This document shows, piece by piece, positions 53,701-64,000 of a stretch of 64,000 nucleotides of DNA. Position numbers and translations under genes: made by a program. Numbering within the stretch: the first letter of the stretch is position 1; the number at the start of each line of letters is the position of its first letter. The stretch comes from Macrotrachela quadricornifera (lineage: Eukaryota; Rotifera; Eurotatoria; Philodinida; Philodinidae). Under the pieces are notes generated by a model. That model did not search any database and had not been told where the DNA came from. It saw only the letters and a list, made by a program, of their open reading frames with translations. Location: assembly GCA_022393335.1 (NCBI GenBank), contig JAJEKB010000237.1, positions 107,215 to 171,214 on the forward strand. The letters run 5' to 3'.

Positions 53701-55155
53701 TTTTTCGTTGTCTTATTTTATATTATAAAATTAAATTGAATTTAATTACCTGATGATTGACAGTTTTGTATTAAAATTCTAGTCATATCTTCAAACATAT
53801 CTGGTTGAACTTGAGATGTTTTTAAAATTGATAAAAATTCACTAAATAATATCTCACAACTAAAAAGAAAAAGGAAATTTCAAATAAAAATAAATTATTT
53901 TTAAAAAAATTTATATATTACGATTTACGAATTTCTGGATTCGGATCACCTAAAATATGAAACAATCCATCCATTATTTCCGGTAAATATTGCACCATAT
54001 CAAATTCAGGTACAGATGTAAGTAATGATACCTAAAAATAAATAAAATAATTAATAAAAAATATTTATACTATTTTACCCAAGAAACTATAAATTGTCGC
54101 GTAAATGCATTACGAACATAAATACGTTCACGTAAAAGTGGAATAAAAGCAATCACTTCAAATTGAGTACATGTTTCAATAACAATATCTTTTAATAAAC
54201 GATCACTATAAAAAAAAAATTAAGAGTCATAGTCATTTCAATTAAATAAGAAACAAGAAGTTTTTATTTTCGTTTAAATTATGAGAAAAATCGCATTAAT
54301 AAATTTGTAGATAGCGACAACTTATTATCAGTGCAGACAACACCTATAAGCCGAGATAGTTATGATCATCTTCGAAATCAAATATGAGAAAACCATTAAG
54401 TGAATTACTACGGTATACATTAAAACATTTTTAAACAGTTGAGATCTCAACATATTTATATCGTTATCCGGATCTATTTCAATCAGTAATATCTAGTTAA
54501 ATAATAAATCAAAATTTAAATAAACTATATTTACCAAAGCTCAGCGCCACTTTTTACTGTTGGTTCAAGATCGCATACAAGCTAAATAAGAAAAAATTAA
54601 ATCACTAGAAAAAATAAAACCTTTATAAATTTTACTTTCGAAAGACAATCAAATATTTCATTAAAATAAGAAAGTGTTACTGTTCGAAGAACTTTTGCTA
54701 TATTATATAATGATTCACATGCATAATATCGAACTTTTGGATCATTATCGAGAAAACATTGTAAAACAGGTGGAACAAGATATTGTCGAAATCTTTGTGC
54801 TTCCTTAAAAAGAAAAATGAAAAAATTTTAAAATATATTATACATTTTACTTTGCCACATGCAATTGCTAATGCTGCAATACCAATTAAACCACCACGAC
54901 GAAAATTTCCATTTTGTGATAAAACAAAATGTTCACTAAGTATTCGACAAATTCGTTCAATTTGTTCATAATTTTGAACAGCTATTAATTCTCGTACCAT
55001 TCTGAAAAATACATATAGAATTAACTTTAAAAAAATTCTTTTGTTTTTCCTCACTTTTCAATTTCAAGTGCTGCTGTTTTACGTTTTTCATATAATTTAT
55101 CAGTTAATGTTTTAACTAATGTGGCCGATAATGGTAAATAATCTCGATCACTCAT
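50723..55155 (-). CDS. VAC14: VAC14, scaffold of the PIKfyve/FIG4 phosphoinositide complex
   Basis: HEAT-repeat scaffold that holds PIKfyve and FIG4 on endolysosomes to control PI(3,5)P2. Seventeen exons give about 717 residues with all of them included (human 782). Conserved blocks: [162 protein letters not shown]. Two special features: an AT-AC U12-type intron (53180-53263) after SYDDDSRQ, and a 39-nt exon (53617-53655, [13 protein letters not shown]) that has no counterpart in human VAC14 and could be skipped in frame. Three introns of 329-501 nt (51613-52097, 52262-52762, 54206-54534) contain nothing recognised. Confidence 0.95.
53180..53263 (-). other. U12-type AT-AC intron in VAC14
   Basis: On the minus strand the intron begins ATATCCTTTTC at 53263 and ends CAACAC at 53180. 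It contains TTCCTTAAC (53192-53200), the exact minor-spliceosome branch-site consensus, with the branch adenosine about 13 nt from the 3' end. Removing it joins CAA-A to AC-ATT-CGA and gives [19 protein letters not shown], which aligns with human RKKSIKEVANVCNQSL; no GT-AG alternative gives as good an alignment. Confidence 0.9.
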
Positions 55156-55566
55156 TTCTTTATTTTTCTACCCTCTTTTTAATCTACAATATACAAACAA
55201 TATAATCAAATTAATCGATTTCACACTTCTTTTTTTTTGTTTTTGTTTATTGAGATACACATCAACATACACCGAAGAAAAAAAAATCAAGAAAAAAAAA
55301 ACAAACAAAATCGAGCAAATACAAGAGACAAGTGAAAACAATTTGAAGCATTTTTTCTTCTTTTTGACAAATGAAATAGTCAAATTAGAGAAATTTCATT
55401 TTTTGTATTATTTCTCTAAAAAATCTACTTCTGACAAATAGCCCTGAAAAAAAAAACAAAATCAAACACACAAACTAATCTACCATCTCGCAATGATTTA
55501 TACAGAAGAGGACATTTGTTTTTTATATTTTATTTTGTTAATTTGTTATTTTATAATTATTGTTAA
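55156..55566. other. Intergenic region upstream of VAC14
   Basis: About 410 bp, A/T-homopolymer-rich, between the VAC14 start and the zinc-finger gene stop. Presumed promoter and 3' UTR space; overlapping short frames on both strands are compositional. Confidence 0.45.
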
Positions 55567-58500
55567 TCATCGAACAATCGCTATCTGTTGTTGTTGTTTT
55601 GATTCATTAATATTTTTTTTTAGAAGATGTGAATGCATTGTTATAACATGTTGAGAAAAACGACTTCGTCCTTCAAGTATATCACCACATATTTTACAAC
55701 GAACTCGAACATGTTCATCCTTATTGGGAGACTAAAACAAAAATGAAAAAAAATCAAATTTTTATTTTTTTATTTATTTATTTAAAGATATTTATTACAA
55801 GATTGAATAACCATTTGAACATAGTTCAGATTATCTGCAATCGATATTCACAAACCATAATAAAAATATTCCTGATTATTTAGTATTAAGATTTTCGTCA
55901 TTGACAAATATCTTTTTCAATTATAGCAAAAGAAATTACGTAAGTATATTAACTTTTCTTACAAGTGATTTATTGCTTTTAATGAGTTTAGCTATCATTA
56001 CTCAGTTGAGAAGTGAAAGATAATGTACTTTATCGATACGAGCCATACAAAGATTCTTTTAAATGTTCGAGACTCCTTCATGGATGAATTTAAGTGGTAC
56101 AAGATAATTATTAAAATGTATATGCACATCACATGTAAGATGTCAATGGTCATTTTAAAATTTACTCATAAAAGGAAATTATTTATCATGTTTTGCAATT
56201 TTGGAACTTTCGTATAAAATCAAGTTCTGAAAACAAGAACTTCAGATGTGTATTAATCATATTTTTTATAATGAAAAATAGACTAACAAAGGAGAAATAG
56301 TCGCTTTCAAAGCACTAATTGTCATGATAAAGAGAAAATCCAAAAGAGCATATGGAAATCACCAAAGGATTGATACCTTGAAAGAAGCAATTTAATGAGA
56401 TAAAAATTATTTCGAATGAAAATCTAAAAAGTTTATCTTTTTCTAATTGATAAAGAACTTTATCATAACTAACGAATTATTCAGCAATATTACTCAAATA
56501 ATTTGTAGTCACAACTGTACTATTGAAATTGGAGTGACTATATTATACTATTGTCATATTTATAACGCTTATTTCTTAATACTAAATTAAAAAAGGTAAT
56601 ATGTTAATAATGTACTATGTATTTTTTTCTTCTTTGTTTACCATAAAAGTGTACTGCATACTCTCATTTAATGGAAGTGCGTGATTATATCATAAAGCAT
56701 AGAGTAAATCGTAAAATATATTGAATCATCAAAGTACGAAGTCCGTTTTTCATTCCTCAACAAGGCATTTAATAAACTAGAGATGTAATTTTAATCGGAA
56801 AAATGTATTTAATAAGAATATATTTTATAAATATTACCTGTTGAATATTTGTCTTTTTTGTAGTAGTTCCATTTATTGATGTTTTTGAATGATTTTTATT
56901 TGAAGAAATAACTTTTTTTACAGATGGTGGTGAACGACATATTATAATTTCTTCATCATTTATCTTAGATTTTGATTTAAGATTTTCAATATTATTTAAT
57001 GATGATGTTAATTGTTGTTCGTTATCTAATGTTTGAACATATTCAATAGAACCACTTGATGCTTGTCTTTGTTTTGATTGTTCAAATTTAATAGGTATAA
57101 TATCATCATCATCATTATCATCATCATCATTCTCTTGTTCAATATTATTTTCATCATCATCNNNNNNNNNNNNNNNNNNNNNNNNNNNNNNNNNNNNNNN
57201 NNNNNNNNNNNNNNNNNNNNNNNNNNNNNNNNNNNNNNNNNNNNNNNNNNNNNNNNNNNNNNNNNNNNNNNNNNNNNNNNNNNNNNNNNNNNNNNNNNNN
57301 NNNNNNNNNNNNNNNNNNNNNNNNNNNNNNNNNNNNNNNNNNNNNNNNNNNNNNNNNNNNNNNNNNNNNNNNNNNNNNNNNNNNNNNNNNNNNNNNNNNN
57401 NNNNNNNNNNNNNNNNNNNNNNNNNNNNNNNNNNNNNNNNNNNNNNNNNNNNNNNNNNNNNNNNNNNNNNNNNNNNNNNNNNNNNNNNNNNNNNNNNNNN
57501 NNNNNNNNNNNNNNNNNNNNNNNNNNNNNNNNNNNNNNNNNNNNNNNNNNNNNNNNNNNNNAATTTATACTTTTGATGTTTGTTCAATTGGTTGTTTACC
57601 AATTGTTAATTTATTATTTGAATTAGTTCGATTTATTTTTGTATTTGTTGTTGTAATATTTGAAAGAATTTTTTTTTTTAATTGTGAAGTCGGTGATGAT
57701 GATGATGATGATGAATCGTCAATTTGTTTAAGATTTTTACGTTTTTGTCGTCCATTTGATGATTGATCATTTGATATATTCGAATCATTCATTGATAATA
57801 AACCATTTGAATAAATATTATTCATTGAAGACATTATTGATACAATTGGTCCCTGAATAAATGGATTACCTTTTGATATTGTTGATATTGTATATGGATA
57901 ATTTTTAATTAATTTACTATATGATGAAAGATATTCTAAACATAAATTTGCACATGTGCGATTTTTATGTTGACATATTGGATGTATAAGATGATTTTGT
58001 TGTTTTTTAGTTGAAGATAGTTTTTTTGATAATTCTTTATTAATAAGACCAAATTGTGATGATTGTTTAGCTAAGATATATTTTATTGATTCAATATCAT
58101 CATCATCATCATTATCATTTACTGTTCGTAAATTAAATTCAACTTGTATAATTATTTCTGAAAGAATTGTTTCACAAATTTTATATTCATATTGTTCATG
58201 TTTATCAATTAAATGATATTTTAATGTACGTGAACATGGAAATGATATTAAACATAAATGACATTGATATATTTTAGATGTTAAATATCCTAATGGTAAT
58301 TTTTGTTGTTCACATGCAATTTTTGCAACTAATGGAAATTTTTTTGATGAAAATGCTTGAACAAGATATGATGATAAATAACTATAATTAGGTAATAATG
58401 AATGATTCGATAATATTTTTGTTTGTATTGTTGAATGACGCCGTTGTTGATGAGTTTTAAGTGAACGATGTGAACGAAATGTTATATTACAAAGTGAACA

Positions 58501-58893
58501 TAATATTGATTGATTTGGATGATACATATTTATATGATGATTAAGACCGTATTCACTAGCAAATATTTTCGAACATGTATTACATTCGTGACATAATGCT
58601 TGAGTATCGTCTAGAATATCTTCGTCTTCTTCAAGTAATTCAATTAAATTTGGTGTTGGCTAGAAAATATTAGAAAAGAAATTTTGTTTAAATGGCGCGA
58701 AAAGAAATTTATTATGTTTTACTTGTAATAATCGACGACGATTTTCAACAGATGATGATTTATTTTCGTTAAATGATAAAAATCTATTCAATGATGATGA
58801 TGTTGTTGTTGTTGTTGATGGTGGTTGACGTTTTCGTGTTAAACGTTCATTTTCATTGAATGAACTTGACGATGAACGTAAAGTGAAATTCAT
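55567..58893 (-). CDS. C2H2 zinc-finger protein, interrupted by an assembly gap
   Basis: Visible exons: 58723-58893 (start MNFTLRSSSSSF), 57571-58659, one running from the gap to 56838, and 55567-55731. Zinc fingers have the C2H2 pattern: CNTCSKIFASEYGLNHHINM, CSLCNITFRSHRSLKTHQQR, CHLCLISFPCSRTLKYHLID, and a C-terminal CKICGDILEGRSRFSQHV with downstream His. A CxxxxH-like Cys cluster (ICQHKNRTCANLC) follows the third finger. The rest is Ser/Asn-rich, with an Asp run encoded by GAT repeats beside the gap. Likely a nuclear nucleic-acid-binding protein; I cannot name the family. The last intron (55732-56837) is 1.1 kb, the longest in the window. Exons inside the 400-N gap are unknown, so length and frame across it are not known. 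Confidence 0.8.
57162..57561. other. Assembly gap (400 N)
   Basis: An unbroken run of N inside the zinc-finger gene. The right flank carries a GTATAAAT splice donor on the minus strand immediately next to the gap (57562-57570). The left flank is a TCATCA trinucleotide tract, so the gap probably spans an intron end plus a GAT-repeat coding stretch. Confidence 0.95.
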
Positions 58894-61040
58894 GATGATA
58901 AAAATATTTATGGTAATCGAGCATTTGAGAATGAACAAAAACAAAAGAAGAAGTTTTTTTTTGTATGTTAAAGAAAATGTAAAAGTTCAAGGACAATCTT
59001 GAATCTTGATATTTTTTTTTAACCAATGAACATATTCTTTGATTATTATTATTATTATTATTATTAATTCAATCTGTAATATACAGAAAGAAAAATATTA
59101 TTACAATTAAAATATATTAAAAGAAATTCTTTAAGAAAAAAAAACACTTTAAGATAACAATCGTCTTGTTCAGTGTATGACCTTTTTTCTTTTTTTTTCT
59201 TTTTGCGCGTCCTTTTTTTCCTATAGATTTGATTACGACATCTGCCGTCGTTATTCTCGATATTACACATTTAAAAAAAGAAAATAAAAATCTATTTCAA
59301 ATAAATATACAAAATAAATTATCAATTAATTCTAAACTATTTAATTATTAACTTTTAACAAAAAAATAATACATCTATACTCATCTAAAACTAACTAAAT
59401 AATAAGTATAATTAATATACATATGAAAACAAAACAAATGCAATAGAAATATTGATTAAGATAATTATAAAAAAAGAATCTATTAATGACACACAATAGA
59501 TTGAAATGTTTTAAATATTCATTTAAACTATATACATACATAAATATAGCCATTTGTCCAATCAATGATGATGATGATTAGTATATATACATATTTCACT
59601 GATTAGAATGAGATATATTATATATGTAAGATATGTTTTTTAAAGCAATACTGACACACAATTAAATTTTTAAATTAAATTTTTTTTTTTTCATATATAA
59701 TGAGAAATATAAAATTGTATAAAGAAAATTATAACTGTCTATTTCATCAATAATCACTGTTGTCGTAGTCGCCATTTTGCTTTTTTAGATATTGCGCCTC
59801 AATAATGACGCATCATGTCATAACAGTGCAGGCGAACAGTCAGACATACAAAGTGTTCTTCATTTAATATACGATCAAAATTTAGCCTATATATTTATAT
59901 TTTAACATTTTTTAAATTATAGGTAATAACAATAGGAATATAATGGATACAAAAAAAAAGAACAAATTAAATATTACAAACTATTTGCATTTCTTTCAAA
60001 AGTAAAAATACCATATTTGATTATAGAAATAGTAGAGCGTCGCTGTAAACATTTTTTCTATGACGGATACGTATGTTATATATATATATATATATATACT
60101 TTTTTTTCAAAGATGTTTCATCAAATGCATAGGCGATATATAAAACGAGAAAGGAGACTTTCTTAGTACACTAGAAAAAGAACTTGTAATCGTAAATGAA
60201 TTTAATAAAGATGTTCCTTCTCATATTTTAATCAGTCTTACTAGCATGTATTTTCATATTTAGTAAACGAATTTTTTTAACAGTTGAACGAATATGAACA
60301 TGAACAGTCGATCTAATGCTAATGATGTTCGATCATTTGAGTTCTATATATCAATAGAAACAATAGTTATCAAATGTTGCTTTATTGTCAACTTGTTAAA
60401 TGTACTAGTGATTCTTTAAATCATTTGTTCGCCCAAGCTTCAAGGATTCTACAAAGAATGAAAGAGTAGTATATCAAGTTAGTAAGCATTTTTTGCAACG
60501 GAACTAAGTTCGTTAAAGATGTTTATGAAGAATTCTAGTGAATGTAACATATAAATGACTCAAATTCTTTAGAATCAATTTTAAGGAATCTAGTTCCATC
60601 GTAGAAAATGCTTAAAAAAATCACATTTTTCTAATAATCGTTTGAAACTACATACACAAATAAAACTTGAGCTATCAGATCGGATGCTCATATCTATATA
60701 ATTATTTTTCATATTCTTATTGTTATATATATTTAAATTAATCACGTAATTTTTGTTCATTACTAAAACTATCGACAACATTGTATTCCTTTTTCTTTCG
60801 TTATTCGTCTCTTTTTTATTTTATACATAAACTAAAACCATTGTCATATATGAAGATTCATTCAGTAATATTTTTTCTTTTTCTATATAAAATTTCTAAA
60901 TGATATTTGTAAAATTTTTATGAAACTATTTGTTCTTTGTTCATACAATGCTTATGATGTAAAAGAATCAATGGATGTTTTATATATTTTTTATTTTTCT
61001 AAGAATGTAAATAGGCTTTTATATTTATTCTTTCAAAGCT
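58894..61040. other. Intergenic region, no gene recognised
   Basis: About 2.1 kb between the zinc-finger gene start and the eIF3j stop. A less AT-rich patch near 59755-59850 (CACTGTTGTCGTAGTCGCCA) may belong to a promoter. TA microsatellite at 60078-60098. The frames at 59064-59270 and 60590-60781 (minus) are compositional. Confidence 0.45.
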
Positions 61041-61811
61041 TTACATAAAATCATTATCTTCATCATATTCTTCATCTTTGTCAAACCCACTAATACCGTC
61101 ACCAACAAATGAATCATATTCTGTTCGTCGCTCAACTTTTAACTGTAATTTAACCGGTTTTTTAGTTTTAGCTTGATTCTTTCTTTCTCGTTCTTCAGTT
61201 TGTTTACGTGTTAATATAGTTTGTAATGTCGTTGACATACGTTTAATATGATCAAGTGACATATTTTTTGTTAAACCTTGAAATAAATTATCAAGAAAAT
61301 CTGGATAAAATTCAGATTTTGATACAGATTGAAGACGATTATATAAACGAAAACTATAATCAAGAAATTCATCTTTGTTTACTAAATTAAGATTATCTAA
61401 TGAATGACGATCACCACCTGTACCAATAAAATCAGATGCCATTTTTAATTTAAGTTGTTCTTGTTGTAATTCTGCACGTTTTCTTAATTCATCAAGTTCT
61501 TCAGGTGTATATTGTCGATCAGGTTCTTTTAAAGATTCAAGAAATTCATCATCACTTCCATGTTCATCACCAACATACTTTTTTTTTGTCATTTTATTTT
61601 TTGTAGATGGTGGTGCTTTTACTGGTGCTTTTTGTTTTTCATCTGTTTCAGGTTTTTTAGGCTAGAAAATAAATATTTATAAATAATTCAAATGAAAACT
61701 ATAAACAAATACTTTTTCTTCTGGTTCATTTTCCCAATCATCGGGAATATCATCATCATCATCTCGTACATGAGCAGTTGATATACCACTATCTTGCCAT
61801 AAATCGGCCAT
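61041..61811 (-). CDS. EIF3J: Eukaryotic translation initiation factor 3 subunit J
   Basis: Loosely associated eIF3 subunit that binds the 40S decoding centre and helps start-codon selection and subunit recycling; cytosolic. Two exons (61713-61811 and 61041-61661) give about 239 residues (human 258). The acidic N-terminus contains DDDDDIPDDWENEPEEKPKK, a Lys-rich stretch and the conserved ELRKRAELQQEQLKLKMASD. The helical core has DEFLDYSFRLYNRL and YPDFLDNLFQGLTKNM. The C-terminus, YDSFVGDGISGFDKDEEYDE and final DNDFM, matches the family's conserved DDYDDFM ending. Two-exon structure with a roughly 50-nt intron. Its promoter must lie right of 61811. Confidence 0.94.
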
Positions 61812-62860
61812 TATAAAAATGAGATTGATAGATATTAAATCTAAAATTAATTAAAAAAAAACTAGAAATACTCTTCAATTATATACAAATATGCATTGTC
61901 ATTTCGTTATTTCATTTTCATAAGAACAAGAACAAGCAAGGTATTTTATTTTTATTCAGACAAATTTAAGATTGGTTGATAACATATATCTCTTCGTTAT
62001 GATGATCAATTGGATGTCGCTGTACATCAGATAGATAGCAATTACAAAAGAATGAAAAACTGAGAAATAGAAAATTTGAATTTCAAACTACATCATAGAA
62101 TATAATTATTATATTTTGAAATTATCAATACATGTCGCTAGTTGACGTTCGTTGTTTAATTTATCAGAAATATCTTAAGCAATAATATTCAAGTCTTAGG
62201 TAGCTACATCTCTTCAGATTTTACATTTACTTCTTAAAAGATAAAATCTTTTTCAGAATTATGATTAGATAGTTTTCTTAAAGAATTAGCATTTATATTT
62301 TGCAATATTCATAATATAATGAAATAGAACACAACGTGGACGTTGTAAAAGAGTAAGAACATATGCTATTTCTATACAGGTAGAAGTTTGACAAAGAATC
62401 AATATTGTTCGCACATACAAACATGCGAGTACAGCTATAGGGTGGTGGAGTTCACACCTCCAGCTATCGAATCTGTATATATTCAGCTATTAAAACAGTT
62501 TTTTAAATATCTTATTATATAATTTGAAATAGCTAAGAAGATTATCTAAAAATATACATATTGTGTAAAGTAGTTAGTATTTAGATTACATATATGACAT
62601 TTCTTATTTACTTATTTGTTACTCTTGGTATTGCTTCCAGTTCTATTCTACATAAGTTAAAAATCTACAATATGAAATTAAAATTAAAAAAAAATATTAT
62701 GTTTTTGAACAGCGTTTAGACCAAATTTCATGACTGTCTTTTGTATCATGAACTTTATCATTTTCCCAGATGATACATCTGCCCCAATTCCTATGCAAAA
62801 GATAGTAAGTTTTCTTTTTCTTTTTTTAATTAGTAGCAACATAATAAAATCAAATATCGA
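61812..62860. other. Intergenic region
   Basis: About 1 kb upstream of the eIF3j gene. AT-rich with no recognised gene; a slightly less AT-rich part lies near 62400-62470. Pieces after 62700 may belong to the pseudogene that follows. Confidence 0.4.
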
Positions 62861-63680
62861 TATATTGTGACAGTTGCCAACAGTCGAAAGAACCCATTGG
62901 ATTCACTTCTTTATGGTACTAACTTTTTACAATCATTGACTACAATGATGTATGTAAATACATTATCAAGATATAAAACTAACGTTTTTCTTAGGTTCAT
63001 GAAATTTTCTTTTGATTAATCAAACAATTGTTAACATTCTCAATGAATCAGGTCAATCTAGTGAAATTGCCATTGACTAATTAATTGATACCGTTACTAT
63101 TCTAGATATGCTACTAAATTATTTCATTAAAAAAAATTTTTTTTTTCTATTTATTTAAATAATAGGTGGTGTGAGTTGAGTTCTTTTGGCCGAAACCAAA
63201 ATTTGCTTTCAGGTATTACTCATATCTTACCTCAAGATACATCAATTTCTACTATTCTTTCAATTCTTACCTTGTTGAATAATATAAATCAATTCAATAA
63301 TGATATTCATCAAATTCCTGTTTTGATCAATCAAACATTATCTGGACAAGCTAGTCAAGTCATTGTCTAACAATTATTTGATCTTATTAAAAATCAATCT
63401 CAAAGTATTTTTATTTATATTTAGCTATTAACTGTGATCTTTTAAGTGCTCTTGGCTAAAATGCTAATTTACTTTCAACTATTTCACATTTTTTACCACA
63501 AGGCACATCAATTTCATCTATTCTTTCATTGTTAAATTTATTAAATAATGTCAATGCTCTTAATAATGATATTCATCAAATTTCTGTTGTTCTTCAAGAA
63601 ATATTTCAAAATATTCTCAATAGTATTCAAAAACTTTTTATCATCAACATTTTAATAATTATAAGAATCATTGTAAAATA
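62861..63680 (+). pseudogene. Decayed gene with related repeat units
   Basis: Two tandem segments translate to related sequences: 63176-63370 (NLLSGITHILPQDTSISTIL, LLNNINQFNNDIHQIPVLIN) and about 63425-63655 (NLLSTISHFLPQGTSISSIL, LLNNVNALNNDIHQISVVLQ). An earlier segment near 63010-63078 (LINQTIVNILNESGQSSEIA) resembles the tail of the second unit. Each is preceded by a plausible AG acceptor, but the units end in stop codons (63369 region, 63078 region) and the third has an in-frame TAA after SALG. I do not recognise the family. Either a pseudogene or a multi-exon gene I have mis-spliced. Confidence 0.5.
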
Positions 63681-64000
63681 AAAAAATTCATTTTTTTATT
63701 TTTGCTAAATAGATATACGGCAAAAAAAACTCAAACTATTAAAATAAAATAGATGTCGCAAGATAACAAATAAATGTAATTTCGTATCGAACTTTCAATA
63801 ATTTTTTATTTATTTACTTAATATAAATAAATACAATATGAATAAATAGCTTACATCTATCTCTCTCTTATCGAGCCAATCAATTACTATACATTTATAT
63901 CTCACCAATCAAAAAATTATCTATTTGATTGTCTGTCATTGTCGTTACTTATGTTCATAAGTATTCATTTCGTTACCTTGAGAAGTAGTCGACAGATGAA
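63681..64000. other. AT-rich window end
   Basis: About 320 bp with no recognised coding, RNA or repeat feature. Confidence 0.45.

Noticed and set aside
56769..57626. Long frames on both strands crossing the N run
   Set aside because: The X residues are unknown sequence; the minus frame is partly a real exon but cannot be continuous because a splice donor adjoins the gap.

Overview
Eukaryotic nuclear DNA, very AT-rich (roughly three quarters A+T) and gene-dense. Introns are mostly 45-70 nt with GT-AG ends, and exons use A/T-ending codons. The gene set is clearly animal: a Cys-loop receptor, an NR2E3-type nuclear receptor, UBE3A, XRCC1, Beclin 1, VAC14, PUF60, and the cilia/testis genes CFAP299 and TBATA. 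Small introns, compact genes, base composition and scattered short foldback elements fit a rotifer (bdelloid or monogonont) best, but that is inference and no diagnostic marker was seen. Exon borders were placed by eye from splice signals and reading frame and may be off by a base.

Layout, left to right. A non-alpha nicotinic-type receptor subunit (-), TBATA/SPATIAL homologue (+), a four-TM protein (-), the tRNA 2-thiouridylase TRMU (-), a coiled-coil protein (+), PUF60 (-), XRCC1 (-), a BTB protein (-), a photoreceptor-type nuclear receptor (-), UBE3A (-) head-to-head with CFAP299 (+), ALYREF (-), RNF141 (+), PRUNE1 (+) tail-to-tail with mitochondrial ribosomal protein mL41 (-), Beclin 1 (-), VAC14 (-), a C2H2 zinc-finger protein interrupted by a 400-N gap (-), eIF3 subunit J (-), and a decayed repeat-containing pseudogene at the right end. 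These are housekeeping and regulatory genes without operon logic. Shared promoter or 3' space between neighbours is the only visible coupling.

Mobile DNA is limited to non-autonomous foldback/MITE elements. A hAT-type family is present twice (38.4 kb and 49.2 kb), and the second copy has a perfect 8-bp target duplication and carries a mariner-like MITE with TA ends. A different hAT MITE lies at 14.3 kb. Larger palindromic elements lie at 1.5 kb, 40.5 kb and inside a Beclin 1 intron at 48 kb. No transposase, rRNA, tRNA or CRISPR was recognised.

The most unusual signal is an 84-nt intron in VAC14 with AT-AC ends, an ATATCCTTT donor and an exact TTCCTTAAC branch site. This is a textbook minor-spliceosome (U12-type) intron in a genome whose other introns look U2-type.
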